Shown here: in pieces, positions 27,272 through 37,104 of the stretch | Position numbering within the stretch: position 1 is the first letter of the stretch | How the letters are laid out: every line of letters starts with the position of its first letter | Source of the DNA: Clostridia bacterium | GTDB taxonomy: Bacteria > Bacillota > Clostridia > TANB77 > CAG-508 | Direction: 5' to 3' | Assembly: GCA_029258515.1 (NCBI GenBank) | Contig: JARHYK010000032.1 | Coordinates: 97,287 to 161,286 of the forward strand | Length of the DNA stretch: 64,000 nt | The notes under the pieces: generated by a model | Seen by the model: the letters and a program-made list of their open reading frames with translations, nothing else | Database searches by the model: none | What the model was told of the DNA's origin: nothing | Translations under genes and position numbers: made by a program

Positions 27272-29470
27272 CTAATTAAGTTTAATTTTTTTTAATCTTA
27301 ATGCATTAAATACAACAAATAAGCTACTTAAAATCATTGATACACAAGCAATCATCGGATTTATTGCAATATTAAATTTAGTAAATATTCCCATAGCTAT
27401 TGGAACCATACATGAATTATATGCAAAAGCCCAAAATAGATTTTGCTTTATGTTTTTTAATGTTTTTGCACTAAGATTTATTAGGTCAATGATTTTTAAT
27501 AAATTATTATTCATTAAAATGACATCTGCTGTATCTGTAGCTATATCTGTAGCACTAGAAACTGATATAGCAATATCAGCTAAAGTTAAACTTGGCGCAT
27601 CATTTATTCCGTCCCCTACCATTATTACTTGTTTATTTTTTGCTTTTAAATCTTTTATAGCATTAGCTTTTTCCTTTGGAACAACATCAGATATAATGTT
27701 TGTAATTCCTAATTCTCTTCCGATTTCATTTGCTGTTTCTTTATTATCTCCTGTTAGCATAATTATATCTATATTAAGTTTTTTTAGTTTATCTATCAAT
27801 TTTTTTGCTTCTTTTCTTATAGTATCTTTTATTCCTATTAGCCCTAATATTTGGTTATTTTTAACAATATAAATTATACTATTCCCACTTTTGGTTAATT
27901 TTTTTTCATCTTCAGTATATGTGTTAGTTATTTCTAATTTGTTTAATAATTTTGAATTACAAGCATAATATATATCCTTTTCTTTAATTGCTTTCATTCC
28001 AAAACCTACTAAATTTTCTACTTCAAATGTATTATCAAAAGTTATATTTTTTTCTTTCAAGGAATTAATAACTCCTTTAGCAATTGGATGTGTTGACTTT
28101 TCTTCAATACTTCCTAAAATTGATAATAAGTTATTTTCACTCAAGTTTGAATAATTATATACTTTAGAAATTTTTAAATTACCATTTGTTAATGTTCCTG
28201 TTTTGTCAAAGACTATAGTATTAATTTTATTTGCTAATTCAAAAGTTTCACTTGATTTGACTAAAATTCCATTTTTAGCACTAACGCCTTCTGCAATTAC
28301 AATAGCAAGAGGTGTTGCAAGGCCTAAAGCACATGGACAAGCTACCACTAAAACAGTTACAAATCGTATTAAACTTTCATTAAAAGAAATACCAAATATT
28401 AATGAAACTATAAATGTTAAAACAGCTAAAATAATTATAATAGGAACAAAATAACTACTAATTTTATCTGCTAATAATGAAATAGGAGCCTTAGTATTTG
28501 TTGCCTCTACTACTAAATTTACTATCTCTGATATAGTTGAATCTTTTCCTATTTTTTCTGCTTTATATTCAATGATTCCATCATAATTTATTGAACCTGC
28601 AATTACTTTATCATCTTCTCTTTTTGTTACTGGCTTACTTTCTCCTGTGATAAAAGACTCATCCAAATGAGTAGTTCCTTTAACGATAACACCATCTACA
28701 GCAATTTTTTCACCAGCAAAACATATTAATATGTCTCCTTTTTTTATTTCATCTAAAGTTACTTTTTTGAATCCATCTTCTGTTTTTAGTTTTGCCGTTT
28801 TTGGTGTCATAGTTACTAATTCTTTTATAGCTTCTTTAGTTTTATCTTTGCTATTTTTGTCTATAAATCTACCTAATTTTATGAAATATATAACAAAAGC
28901 TGTAGATTCGAAATATAAATTATGTATATATTCTGTTTTTCCTAATATAACCATTATAGTTCCAAATAAACTGTATAAAAAGCTACTAAATACACCTATA
29001 CTTACTAATGTATCCATATTAGGCATTTTATGAACTAAATTTTTTACTCCACTTTTTACTATGTCAGACCCGTATATCAAAAATGGTATTGTTAATATTA
29101 ATAAAGTTACACTATAATTTATTGGATACTTATGCATATCAAGTAATGAAATCGTTGGTAAATTTATCATTGTTGCCATTGAAATATACATTAAAATTGT
29201 AGCCAAAAAACCGTATACTATAAAAGGAATAAAACTTTTCTTTTTTTTCTTATTTAAATTTGCTACTCCTGTTGAAGTAAAACCAGCTTCTTTGACATAT
29301 TTTGCTAAATCTTCAATTGTTAAATTATCTTCATATTCAATACTTGCAGTAGCCATTACTAAATTTACAGTAGCTAAATTTATACCATCTTGTTTGTTTA
29401 AATATTTTTCTAAACCATTTGAACATGCACTGCAAGTCATTCCTTCTATACCTAAAATTATTTTTTTCAT
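27272..29470 (-). CDS. copA: copper-translocating P1B-type ATPase
   Basis: 732-residue membrane pump exporting Cu(I). N-terminal metal-binding domain with GMTCSAC (about 9-15), eight helices, the actuator TGES, the translocation motif CPC (ACPCALGLATP), the phosphorylation site DKTGTLTNG, the SxHP-like STHPIAKG and the hinge GDGINDAPSL. It is the third gene of an operon with a CDF transporter and a CopZ-like chaperone, starting 2 bases after the chaperone's stop codon. No CsoR or CopY regulator is seen nearby. Confidence 0.94.
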   Translation of the reverse strand: MKKIILGIEGMTCSACSNGLEKYLNKQDGINLATVNLVMATASIEYEDNLTIEDLAKYVKEAGFTSTGVANLNKKKKKSFIPFIVYGFLATILMYISMATMINLPTISLLDMHKYPINYSVTLLILTIPFLIYGSDIVKSGVKNLVHKMPNMDTLVSIGVFSSFLYSLFGTIMVILGKTEYIHNLYFESTAFVIYFIKLGRFIDKNSKDKTKEAIKELVTMTPKTAKLKTEDGFKKVTLDEIKKGDILICFAGEKIAVDGVIVKGTTHLDESFITGESKPVTKREDDKVIAGSINYDGIIEYKAEKIGKDSTISEIVNLVVEATNTKAPISLLADKISSYFVPIIIILAVLTFIVSLIFGISFNESLIRFVTVLVVACPCALGLATPLAIVIAEGVSAKNGILVKSSETFELANKINTIVFDKTGTLTNGNLKISKVYNYSNLSENNLLSILGSIEEKSTHPIAKGVINSLKEKNITFDNTFEVENLVGFGMKAIKEKDIYYACNSKLLNKLEITNTYTEDEKKLTKSGNSIIYIVKNNQILGLIGIKDTIRKEAKKLIDKLKKLNIDIIMLTGDNKETANEIGRELGITNIISDVVPKEKANAIKDLKAKNKQVIMVGDGINDAPSLTLADIAISVSSATDIATDTADVILMNNNLLKIIDLINLSAKTLKNIKQNLFWAFAYNSCMVPIAMGIFTKFNIAINPMIACVSMILSSLFVVFNALRLKKIKLN

Positions 29471-29472
29471 AT

Positions 29473-29685
29473 CTACTCTTCCTTTTTTACTTCAAAACCT
29501 AAATTTTGAATTTTTTGATAAACTTCTTTCATATCTAATTCAGAATTAGTTTTAATGCTAACTTTTCCTTTTTTAAATGATGCTTTAACATTTAAAATCC
29601 CTTCTAATTCATTTAAAGTATTAATAACTCTATTTTCACAGCCTTTGCATTTCATTCCAGTTACATCTAATTCTATTTTTTTCAT
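29473..29685 (-). CDS. copZ: heavy-metal-associated copper chaperone
   Basis: 70-residue HMA protein with the metal-binding GMKCKGC (about 10-16) and the ferredoxin-like beta-alpha-beta pattern. It probably hands Cu(I) to the ATPase encoded immediately downstream. AGGAG precedes the start closely. Confidence 0.9.
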   Translation of the reverse strand: MKKIELDVTGMKCKGCENRVINTLNELEGILNVKASFKKGKVSIKTNSELDMKEVYQKIQNLGFEVKKEE

Positions 29686-29706
29686 AACATTTCTCCTTTC
29701 TTTATT

Positions 29707-30600
29707 TTAATGGTGGTGATGATGAAAATGATTATCATCTATATTTTCAACATTACATTCTTTGCATTCGCAATCTTCATCTTTCCCTTCAATTTCAATT
29801 GTAATATGAGTAATTTTTAATTCTCTCATTTTTTCTCTGATAGTTTTTTTCAATTTTACTGTATCATTTGTATCTGTAATAACATGCATTGTAACATAAT
29901 TATTTACTCCATCCATACTCCATAAATGTATATGATGAGCATCTAATACATTTTCTATCTCAATAATACTTTTCTTAAGCTCTTTTATTGAAAAATCATT
30001 TGGCACTTTTCCTAAAAACAAATCTAATATCTTTTTTAAATTTTTATTTGCATGTACTAGTATAAAAATTGCCACTAAAATTGACATTATTGAATCTATA
30101 ATTAAAATATCTGTGAATTTTAGAAGGATAGAACCAATTAAAACAATCACCCATCCTAATACATCTTCTAACATATGTAGGTTAACAGCTTTTTGATTAA
30201 TTGAATCACCGTTTTTTGTAAAATATGCTGCTAAAAAATTAATAATAACACCAAAAACTGCAAAAATAATCATGCCATCATAATTTATTTTTACTGGATG
30301 TAGTATTCTTATGAATCCTTTATATATTACAAAAATAGAACCAACAGTTAAAATCATTGTTGTAATAAAAGCACCTAAAATAGAATATCTTGTATAACCA
30401 TAAGTATATTCTTCGTCAGGCTTTTTCTTTGATTTTTTCTCTAAAAAATATGATATTCCTATGCTTAAAGCATCTCCAAAATCATGTATCGCATCTGATA
30501 AAATTGCAACACTATTAGTAAAAAAACCTCCAATTATTTCAAATATAGAAAAAGATAAATTTAAAATAAATGCAATTAAAATATTTTTTTCTGTTTTCAT
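29707..30600 (-). CDS. cation diffusion facilitator transporter
   Basis: 297 residues, six helices, proton-coupled efflux of divalent metals (Zn, Co or similar). The metal sites SDAIHDFGD (helix 2) and HMLEDVLGW (helix 5) are present. The C-terminal cytosolic domain has AHHIHLWSMDG and ends with CECKEC and HFHHHHH, an unusual Cys/His metal-binding tail. First gene of the metal operon with copZ and copA; combining a CDF pump with copper genes is not common. Confidence 0.93.
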   Translation of the reverse strand: MKTEKNILIAFILNLSFSIFEIIGGFFTNSVAILSDAIHDFGDALSIGISYFLEKKSKKKPDEEYTYGYTRYSILGAFITTMILTVGSIFVIYKGFIRILHPVKINYDGMIIFAVFGVIINFLAAYFTKNGDSINQKAVNLHMLEDVLGWVIVLIGSILLKFTDILIIDSIMSILVAIFILVHANKNLKKILDLFLGKVPNDFSIKELKKSIIEIENVLDAHHIHLWSMDGVNNYVTMHVITDTNDTVKLKKTIREKMRELKITHITIEIEGKDEDCECKECNVENIDDNHFHHHHH

Positions 30601-30638
30601 ATTTTAAAAAATTCCTTTCTTTTTAATAAATTACATAT

Positions 30639-30667
30639 ATTTAATAACAGTTTTTCTGGTTTGTCAA
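30639..30667 (-). promoter_or_regulatory. promoter of the metal-efflux operon
   Basis: TTGACA (30667-30662), a 17-bp spacer and TTAAAT (30644-30639) on the minus strand, 39 bases before the CDF start codon. Confidence 0.7.
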
Positions 30668-30804
30668 CTATTTTATAGTGATATTTTTAAATTAAAAAAA
30701 GTGTTTTCAAAATAGTTTGCTATATTGTATGAATGTATAAAAATTTGTGTTAGTGACTCCATTTATATTAAATCAAGTCAGGTACTAGAAGTTTTGATAT
30801 AGCG

Positions 30805-30841
30805 AAAAATGCTTTTAGGAAATATCCCTAAAAGCATTTTA
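30805..30841 (-). terminator. terminator of the spore photoproduct lyase gene
   Basis: AAAATGCTTTTAGG pairs with CCTAAAAGCATTTT; the right arm reaches the stop codon of the minus-strand gene. Confidence 0.85.
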
Positions 30842-31837
30842 AACAATATACCATATTTTATTATTTATAAAATATTTATGCAAAATATTTCTAAAAAAAA
30901 GTTCACCTTCTTGCCTAAATTCTTTTTTATACATGTATTTTCCTTTTCCTCGTCCTGTAAATTTTTCTTTTTCAAATATTTCAGAACTATTTTTAAACAC
31001 TTCTTTATTTATAGCATTTTGAACGTAACTATATGTCATAAATATTACTTCAAAAAATATTTTTTTCTTAGCTTTGTTGCTTAAATTTTCAAATAAATAT
31101 ATTATTAATTTTTCATATAATTCTTCCCAGTTTTCTAAAAAAATTACAGGTGCAATTATTATTCCTACTTCATACTCTGCTTCTACTAATTTATTTATAG
31201 CCTCTATCCTATCTTTCAACCTGGATGTACCATATTCAACATTGTTTATTATATATTCTGGATTTACACTCATCCTTATTATGATTTTTTTATTATGGTT
31301 TAATGGCAATAAGTCATCTACAAAAGCAAATTTAGTTGGTAATGTTAATTTGCCTTTTTTAGTGTTTGCAAAATTTTCTATTGTCCAAACTAAATTATTT
31401 GTTATTGTGTTTTCTAATATTAAATCACTGTTGCTACCAATTTCAAATGTCAGTTCTTTTTCATATTTATTAGCAGTTTTGATAATTTTTTCTAGCATTT
31501 CTTCTCTATTTACAAATAGTCTCATATATGCGCATTTATTATAATTGCAAACTAAATAGCAATACATACAGCTTGCTATACATCCAGATGATGTATATGG
31601 AACTAGGAAATTTGAAACTTTATGATTTTCTACGAATTTATGTGTTTTTCTAGTTCCTATTATTAAATTTTTTTTCATTTTTAAAAATTCATAATTGTTC
31701 TTTTTCCTCATTTCTTCAATGTTATTATGATTTTCAATTTCAATTTTAGGAATATCTTTGTATTTTTCTAGTAATTCTTTTCCCAATTTATAATTTTCTA
31801 TATTTTTTTCAAAATATATTGTAGCTGGTTTAAACAT
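30839..31837 (-). CDS. splB: spore photoproduct lyase
   Basis: Radical-SAM enzyme that repairs 5-thyminyl-5,6-dihydrothymine in germinating spores. 332 residues. The iron-sulfur motif is CxxxCxxC in SSGCIASCMYCYLVC (about 94-108), preceded by the VPYTSSGC element typical of SplB. Also seen are EIGSNSDL, RMSVNPEYI and the radical-SAM barrel pattern. Monocistronic; consistent with the sporulation genes elsewhere in the window. Confidence 0.92.
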   Translation of the reverse strand: MFKPATIYFEKNIENYKLGKELLEKYKDIPKIEIENHNNIEEMRKKNNYEFLKMKKNLIIGTRKTHKFVENHKVSNFLVPYTSSGCIASCMYCYLVCNYNKCAYMRLFVNREEMLEKIIKTANKYEKELTFEIGSNSDLILENTITNNLVWTIENFANTKKGKLTLPTKFAFVDDLLPLNHNKKIIIRMSVNPEYIINNVEYGTSRLKDRIEAINKLVEAEYEVGIIIAPVIFLENWEELYEKLIIYLFENLSNKAKKKIFFEVIFMTYSYVQNAINKEVFKNSSEIFEKEKFTGRGKGKYMYKKEFRQEGELFFRNILHKYFINNKIWYIV

Positions 31838-31893
31838 ACTTTTATGCCCCTTATATTATTATTTGCGATAATAATTATTTTATTCGTACATAA

Positions 31894-32652
31894 TTATTTA
31901 TTTTTTCTTTTTTGCATATAATATGTAAAATGAGCAAATATTTTGGTAGGAATTATTTTAGATAAAATCCTTATGCATTTTATATCAAATCCTGGTATAA
32001 TATAAAATTTATCTTTCATTAATTTTTTTAGTGCATATTTAGCTACATATTCACTCGTTAATGATTTTATTTCAAATTTTACATTTGCTACATTATTAAA
32101 ATTTGTTCTAACTGGACCTGGACATAATACACTTATTTTAACATTTGATTTTTCTTTTTTTAATTCTTCTCTTATTCCTTCTGACAACTTAACAACATAA
32201 TTTTTTGTAGCATAATATGTTGCCATAAGTGGCCCAGGTAAAAATCCTGCTATTGATGCGACATTTAATATTTTACCACTATCTTTTGATTTCATATCTT
32301 TTAAATATAATTTAGTAAGAATGTGTACTGCTATAATATTAGTATTTATCATAGCTATATCTTTTTCTAAATCTGTTTCATTAAATTTACCATAATCGCC
32401 AAAACCGGCATTGTTTATTAATATGTCAACATCTTTGACTTTATTATACAATTGCTTACATTGATCTTTATTTGATAAATCTATATTAAAATATGTTACA
32501 TTTATATTGTATTTTTTAACTAATTTATCATTTAATTCTTTTAATTTAATTATATCTCTTGCAACTAGAACTAAGTCATATTTCAATTTTGCAAATTCTA
32601 TAGCTAAACTTTTCCCTATTCCAGAAGAAGCTCCTGTTATTAATACTTTCAT
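31894..32652 (-). CDS. short-chain dehydrogenase/reductase
   Basis: 252 residues starting at the ATG at 32652 (after AAAGGAAAA; an ATG 15 bases upstream is less well placed). TGASSGIGK is the NAD(P) glycine motif, NNAGFGDYG follows, and the catalytic triad is Ser in LNVASIAG with YYATKNY (YxxxK). DltE/YqjQ-like classical SDR; substrate unknown. It ends about 55 bases before the splB start on the same strand. Confidence 0.9.
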   Translation of the reverse strand: MKVLITGASSGIGKSLAIEFAKLKYDLVLVARDIIKLKELNDKLVKKYNINVTYFNIDLSNKDQCKQLYNKVKDVDILINNAGFGDYGKFNETDLEKDIAMINTNIIAVHILTKLYLKDMKSKDSGKILNVASIAGFLPGPLMATYYATKNYVVKLSEGIREELKKEKSNVKISVLCPGPVRTNFNNVANVKFEIKSLTSEYVAKYALKKLMKDKFYIIPGFDIKCIRILSKIIPTKIFAHFTYYMQKRKNK

Positions 32653-32865
32653 ATTTTTTCCTTTCAATAGATTATTAATTAATATTTTTTATTTTTCTTT
32701 TTTGCCTTTACATTATTATATATTATTCTTACAAGTATTTCAATCTATTTTATTTTTATTTTAATATTAAAAATTTTAAAAAATACTAGACATTATTTTA
32801 TTGTTTATGTTATTATATATCATATAAATCAAAAGACAAATTTTAAAATTATAGGAGGTAATATT

Positions 32866-33243
32866 ATGTGTAAAAAATTTAAAAAAATTTTAATAGGATG
32901 TTTGACATTATTGTTTACTATATCACTTTTTACTTTTACGTATGCTAATAATACTACTGAAAGTGAAAATATTGCTAAAAATGCTAATACTTCAACAGAA
33001 GCAAAAAATAATATTTCAGATACAAATTCAACTATCGAAAAAGAAAATGCTTCATCTAAGAATGAAACATCTTTTGCTAATTATACAGGAACAACAGATA
33101 CAACATCTACAACTGTTAGTAGCTTAGAAAATGTAGCGAATTCCAATTTAGGTTTGACTGAAATATTAAATATCTTATTAATTGTTGTTGGAGTTTTATT
33201 GGTTCTTCTTGCAATTGCAATTTTAATAAGACAAAAAAATTAA
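32866..33243 (+). CDS. small secreted membrane-anchored protein, low complexity
   Basis: 125 residues: signal peptide (to about YAN28), an Asn/Ser/Thr/Glu-rich disordered stretch, and a C-terminal transmembrane helix (ILLIVVGVLLVLLAIAIL) ending RQKN. Type I topology with an outer disordered loop. GGAGG precedes the ATG, and a terminator follows. The next gene has the same plan, so the two are probably diverged paralogues. Function unknown. Confidence 0.75.
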   Translation: MCKKFKKILIGCLTLLFTISLFTFTYANNTTESENIAKNANTSTEAKNNISDTNSTIEKENASSKNETSFANYTGTTDTTSTTVSSLENVANSNLGLTEILNILLIVVGVLLVLLAIAILIRQKN

Positions 33244-33255
33244 TTTTTAAAAATA

Positions 33256-33297
33256 AAAAAAGTTAAAATACATGTAATATTTTAACTTTTTTTATTT
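33256..33297 (+). terminator. terminator after the first small secreted protein
   Basis: AAAAAAGTTAAAATA pairs with TATTTTAACTTTTTT, ending in a T tract. Confidence 0.8.
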
Positions 33298-33409
33298 TTA
33301 ATATTTTCCAATTTTATATATTTTTACAAGTATATTTTATATATTTTTTAAAATACTAATAATATAAATATATTTTATATTTTAAATAATAAAAGGAGGA
33401 TTTTTCATT

Positions 33410-33844
33410 ATGAGTAAAAAAGTTTTTGCATTTTTTAGTATTCTTTTTATCATTACATTTTCTTTTTCATTATGTTTTGCAAGTGAAAATATGATTAAAG
33501 ATGCTGGAAATCAAATTAAAGATACTGTTGAAGATGCTGGAAAAAAAGTAGAAAATGGTGTAAAAAACACAGAAAATATGGTAACTGATGGTACTAATAA
33601 AATTGAAAATAAAGATAAAGAAATGATGTCTGAAACATATAATAAAATGACTAGAAACAATAATGATGAAAATAGTAACTATACAGCTGCTAGAACTTCT
33701 ACTACAGATTCTACATTTATGGGTATGAATGCTACAGCTTGGACTTGGTTGATAATTGGTATTGCTGCTATTGCAATTGTGGCTCTTGTTTGGTATTATG
33801 GTACTCAATTAGTAAATACAAATAGTGATAGCATGGATGAATAA
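33410..33844 (+). CDS. small secreted membrane-anchored protein with amphipathic repeats
   Basis: 144 residues: signal peptide (to about FAS25), a helical stretch of 11-residue-like repeats (DAGNQIKDTVEDAGKKVENG) resembling LEA/apolipoprotein-type amphipathic helices, a Thr/Ser-rich linker (ARTSTTDSTFMGMN) and a C-terminal transmembrane helix. AGGAGG precedes the ATG. Same architecture as 32866-33243. Function unknown. Confidence 0.75.
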   Translation: MSKKVFAFFSILFIITFSFSLCFASENMIKDAGNQIKDTVEDAGKKVENGVKNTENMVTDGTNKIENKDKEMMSETYNKMTRNNNDENSNYTAARTSTTDSTFMGMNATAWTWLIIGIAAIAIVALVWYYGTQLVNTNSDSMDE

Positions 33845-33856
33845 TATCTAAATGTG

Positions 33857-33896
33857 TTAAAAGAAATTTTTTTGCTAGATTTCTTTTAACATATTT
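33857..33896 (+). terminator. terminator after the second small secreted protein
   Basis: GTTAAAAGAAAT pairs with ATTTCTTTTAAC around a T-rich loop. Confidence 0.7.
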
Positions 33897-33910
33897 TATT
33901 TTAAAATTAA

Positions 33911-33939
33911 TTGCACTTCTTTCATTTTAATGTTATACT
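33911..33939 (+). promoter_or_regulatory. promoter of smpB
   Basis: TTGCAC (33911-33916), a 17-bp spacer and TATACT (33934-33939), 32 bases before the smpB start. Confidence 0.65.
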
Positions 33940-33971
33940 TTTATTATCAATTTTAAAAAGAGGAGAAAAAT

Positions 33972-34427
33972 ATGAATACAAAATTAATATGCAAAAACCC
34001 TACTGCTTACCATAACTATACAATAGAAGAAAAAATTGAAACAGGAATTATTTTAAGTGGAACAGAAATTAAATCAATAAGACAAGGAAAAGTAAATTTA
34101 AAAGATACATATGCGATTATTAAAAATAGTGAAATATATATTATCGGTATGCATATCAGTCCATATGATCATGGAAATATATTTAACAAGGATCCTTTGA
34201 GAGATAGAAAATTATTATTAACTAAGAGAGAGATTAATAAATTAATTGGATTATCAAAGCAAAAAGGTTATAGTTTAATTCCAATTAATTTGTATTTTAA
34301 GGGGAATTTAGTAAAACTTGAACTAGGTATAGGCAAAGGTAAAAAACTGTATGATAAAAGGCAAGAATTAGCAAAAAAAGATGCTCAAAGGCAAATAGAA
34401 AAACATTTTAAAAATATTCAATATTAA
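33972..34427 (+). CDS. smpB: SsrA-binding protein SmpB
   Basis: Binds tmRNA and brings it to stalled ribosomes. 151 residues with the characteristic [19 protein letters not shown] (about 36-54), ISPYDHGN and [12 protein letters not shown], and a basic C-terminal tail ([13 protein letters not shown]). AGAGGAG lies 6 bases before the ATG. The tmRNA gene itself is not within the window next to it. Confidence 0.96.
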   Translation: MNTKLICKNPTAYHNYTIEEKIETGIILSGTEIKSIRQGKVNLKDTYAIIKNSEIYIIGMHISPYDHGNIFNKDPLRDRKLLLTKREINKLIGLSKQKGYSLIPINLYFKGNLVKLELGIGKGKKLYDKRQELAKKDAQRQIEKHFKNIQY

Positions 34428-34434
34428 TATATTA

Positions 34435-34466
34435 AAAAGTATCACATCAAAGTGATACTTTTTTGT
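34435..34466. terminator. bidirectional terminator between smpB and fba
   Basis: AAAAAGTATCAC pairs with GTGATACTTTTT; serves the two convergent genes. Confidence 0.88.
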
Positions 34467-35395
34467 TATGCTTTATTAGAAGAACCAAAAACATCGTTAA
34501 TTTTATGTTTTACCGTTTCTTTAATTAAATCCCTTGAAGCACCTAAATATTTTCTTGGATCAAAAACATTTGGATTTTCAGCGAAAGTTTTTCTGATTCC
34601 TGCTGTCATTGCTAGTCTTAAATCTGTATCTACATTTATTTTTGAAACACCTGAAAGACTTGCTTGATGTAAAATTTCATCAGGCACACCTTTTGCACCA
34701 GGTATATCTCCTCCAAATTCATTACACATTTGAACTAATTCAGGAATTACAGTTGAAGCACCATGTAATACTATTGGTGTATTTGGTATTCTTTCTTTTA
34801 TTTCTTTTAGAATATCAAATCTTAACTTTGCTTCTCCTTTGAATTTATATGCTCCATGACTTGTTCCTATAGCTATTGCTAAAGAATCGCAACCTGTTCT
34901 TTTAACAAATTCTTCAGCTTGAGCTGGATCTGTGTACATTGCATCTTTTTCAGATACATTTACATCATCTTCAATTCCTGCTAATTTTCCAAGTTCTGCT
35001 TCTACAACTACACCATGTTCATGAGCATAATCTACTACTTGTTTTGTAAGTCTTACATTTTCTTCAAAATCATATTTTGATCCATCAATCATAACTGATG
35101 TAAATCCATTATCTATACACATTTTTGCTGTTTCAAAATCCGGACCATGGTCTAAATGTATAGCGATTGGAACTTCTGGATGTTCTTCTGTTGCAGCTTC
35201 TAACATTTTCATTAAATAAGTTATTCTTGCATATTTTATTGCACTAGATGAAACTTGTAATATAACAGGAGAATTACATTCTGCTGCAGCATCTACAATT
35301 CCTTGCATTATTTCCATATTATTTATATTGAATGCGCCTATTGCAAAACCTTCTTTCATTGATTTTTCAAACATTTCTTTTGTTGTTACTAACAT
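34466..35395 (-). CDS. fba: class II fructose-bisphosphate aldolase
   Basis: Zinc-dependent glycolytic aldolase, 309 residues. Zinc-site motifs are HLDHGPD (about 82-88) and VVEAELGKLAGIED, with the second zinc His in GTSHGAYKF and LHGAST; NVDTDLRLAMT near the C-terminus is a substrate loop. Monocistronic, with AGGT before the start. Well conserved throughout, no oddities. Confidence 0.96.
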   Translation of the reverse strand: MLVTTKEMFEKSMKEGFAIGAFNINNMEIMQGIVDAAAECNSPVILQVSSSAIKYARITYLMKMLEAATEEHPEVPIAIHLDHGPDFETAKMCIDNGFTSVMIDGSKYDFEENVRLTKQVVDYAHEHGVVVEAELGKLAGIEDDVNVSEKDAMYTDPAQAEEFVKRTGCDSLAIAIGTSHGAYKFKGEAKLRFDILKEIKERIPNTPIVLHGASTVIPELVQMCNEFGGDIPGAKGVPDEILHQASLSGVSKINVDTDLRLAMTAGIRKTFAENPNVFDPRKYLGASRDLIKETVKHKINDVFGSSNKA

Positions 35396-35487
35396 ATCTA
35401 TTCCTACCTTTCTAGCTTATTGCTTTTTATTTTATATATGTATTTTATTTCTAAAATCAAAATATGTCAAGAAAAATGAGAAGATTT

Positions 35488-35655
35488 TTAATTCTTCTCA
35501 TTTTCATAACTTGAACACATTGATTCATCAGGCTTTTTGGTTTTGCAATTTCCAATTGGTGTTACTTCTATTTTTCTTAATCTGCATTGATTACTTTTGC
35601 TATTATTATATTTACAAGTATCAACGGTACAATGAATTTTTTGGTTTCCTTCCAT
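35488..35655 (-). CDS. DUF1540 small Cys-rich protein
   Basis: 55 residues from the ATG at 35655, which follows GGAGGTAT by 6 bases. It reads IHCTVDTCKYNN, SNQCRLRKIEV and a closing DESMCSSYE, the DUF1540 cysteine pattern (Cys9, 14, 24, 37, 47). DUF1540 proteins are small metal-binding-like proteins common in spore formers; function unknown. The stop codon lies in a hairpin (35473-35504) that can act as terminator. Confidence 0.85.
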   Translation of the reverse strand: MEGNQKIHCTVDTCKYNNSKSNQCRLRKIEVTPIGNCKTKKPDESMCSSYENEKN

Positions 35656-35727
35656 TTTTTATACCTCCAATTCGAATTATATAATTAGTATTTGTTATTT
35701 TGATATTTTTATGCAAAATTTTTAAAA

Positions 35728-37104
35728 TTATTTGATGCTATTAATAGCATTTTTTAAATCTTTTTTTAGTTTTTTTATTTCAGCTTCAATTTTCTCTTCT
35801 TCCTTGTCTAAATTGTTTTCTTCCGCTTCTAATTGCTTTTGTTTTTTCTCGTTTTCTTCTAGTTTTTTTTCTATAAGTTCTTTTTCTTTTTCAGTTTTGG
35901 CATTTCTTTTTTTTGCTTCTAAATCTTTTTCTTCTGCTTCAATTTTTTTCTTTTCTCTTTCAAGACTTTCTTCTTTTTCATCTATTACTTTTTCTTTATT
36001 TTCTAATTCTTCAATTTTAGGTTCATAGCTTCTTTTTATTTCTTCTATTTTATCAGATTTTTCTTCATTTATAATTTCATCTTTATTTTTTTCTTCATCA
36101 TCTTCTGATTCTTTTTCAACTTCTAAAATTTTACCTGTTTTAGCATCAATTTCATATTCATATTCTATATTTGAGCTAATAAAACTAACTTCGTAAATAA
36201 AATTACCTTTTTCTAAATCAAAATTAACCTTGAAACTTTTTATATTATTGTTATTAATTTTTGAATGAGAAATTGCAATTTCTTTTGCTTTTTCTTCACC
36301 TATATATGATTTACTACTTGGTGTTCCTGTTGATGAAATTTTATTTAAATCAATCTTTTTAGTATTAGCTATTGTATTTAATTCGTTAATTGATAAACTT
36401 GCTAACTCTTCAAAAGTTATTAACTCATTATTGTTATTTTTCAATCCTTCGTTTAAAATTTCTAAAATTAATTTTACCTTTCCTACTGATAAATTTTTGT
36501 CTTTGGCTATTTTGTTTATTTCTTTATCTTCACTATCACATATTTGACTTAGTATAGCTCCATCTATATAATTATCTTTTAAGGTTTTATCTATTTTTTT
36601 TGATAATTTTTCTTTTAATTCTTCACCTTTGAAATTATCTTTATTATTTACTGATAATAAAACTGAATTTTTGTATTCATCAATATATCCATTTTTAATC
36701 ATTATATTAATTAATTCGTTTACAGCTATTTCTATTTTTTCACTGTTTAATTTAGTCTCTTTTAAAATTTTATCTCCTTCTTTATTTAGTGCTTTTGCAT
36801 TAATTACTTTTCCTGAATTATTAGTTTTGATTGTAATACTTGGATTTACATCTAATGATATAACTGAGTCAACATTATATTTATTATATCCTATTACTCC
36901 AAATAAACAAATTAAAAATATTGTCACAAATGCCATAATATACCTATATTTATATATTTTATTTTCTTTTAAATTTACGTTACTTTCCATTTCAAATTCC
37001 TTATTTTCTACTATTTCACATTTTTCTAATACTTTTTCTAAAACATTTGGCACTAACTCATCAATAATATTATTATATTTTTTCTTAATTTCTTTTCTAT
37101 TCAC
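35728..37104 (-). CDS. RsgI-like transmembrane anti-sigma factor with PepSY and coiled-coil domains
   Basis: 458 residues: cytosolic N-terminus (about 1-52), one helix (YIMAFVTIFLICLFGVIGY), then the RsgI-like middle domain beginning SVISLDVNPSITIKTN. A PepSY-like repeat (about 270-340, GEEKAKEIAISHSK to YEYEIDAKTGKILEVE) and a long charged coiled coil (about 345-458) are outside the membrane. The start overlaps the ECF sigma factor stop by 1 base, so the pair is co-expressed and the protein probably holds the sigma factor inactive. The N-terminus is not the standard RsgI N-domain, and a coiled coil replaces the usual carbohydrate-binding sensor. Confidence 0.85.
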   Translation of the reverse strand: MNRKEIKKKYNNIIDELVPNVLEKVLEKCEIVENKEFEMESNVNLKENKIYKYRYIMAFVTIFLICLFGVIGYNKYNVDSVISLDVNPSITIKTNNSGKVINAKALNKEGDKILKETKLNSEKIEIAVNELINIMIKNGYIDEYKNSVLLSVNNKDNFKGEELKEKLSKKIDKTLKDNYIDGAILSQICDSEDKEINKIAKDKNLSVGKVKLILEILNEGLKNNNNELITFEELASLSINELNTIANTKKIDLNKISSTGTPSSKSYIGEEKAKEIAISHSKINNNNIKSFKVNFDLEKGNFIYEVSFISSNIEYEYEIDAKTGKILEVEKESEDDEEKNKDEIINEEKSDKIEEIKRSYEPKIEELENKEKVIDEKEESLEREKKKIEAEEKDLEAKKRNAKTEKEKELIEKKLEENEKKQKQLEAEENNLDKEEEKIEAEIKKLKKDLKNAINSIK

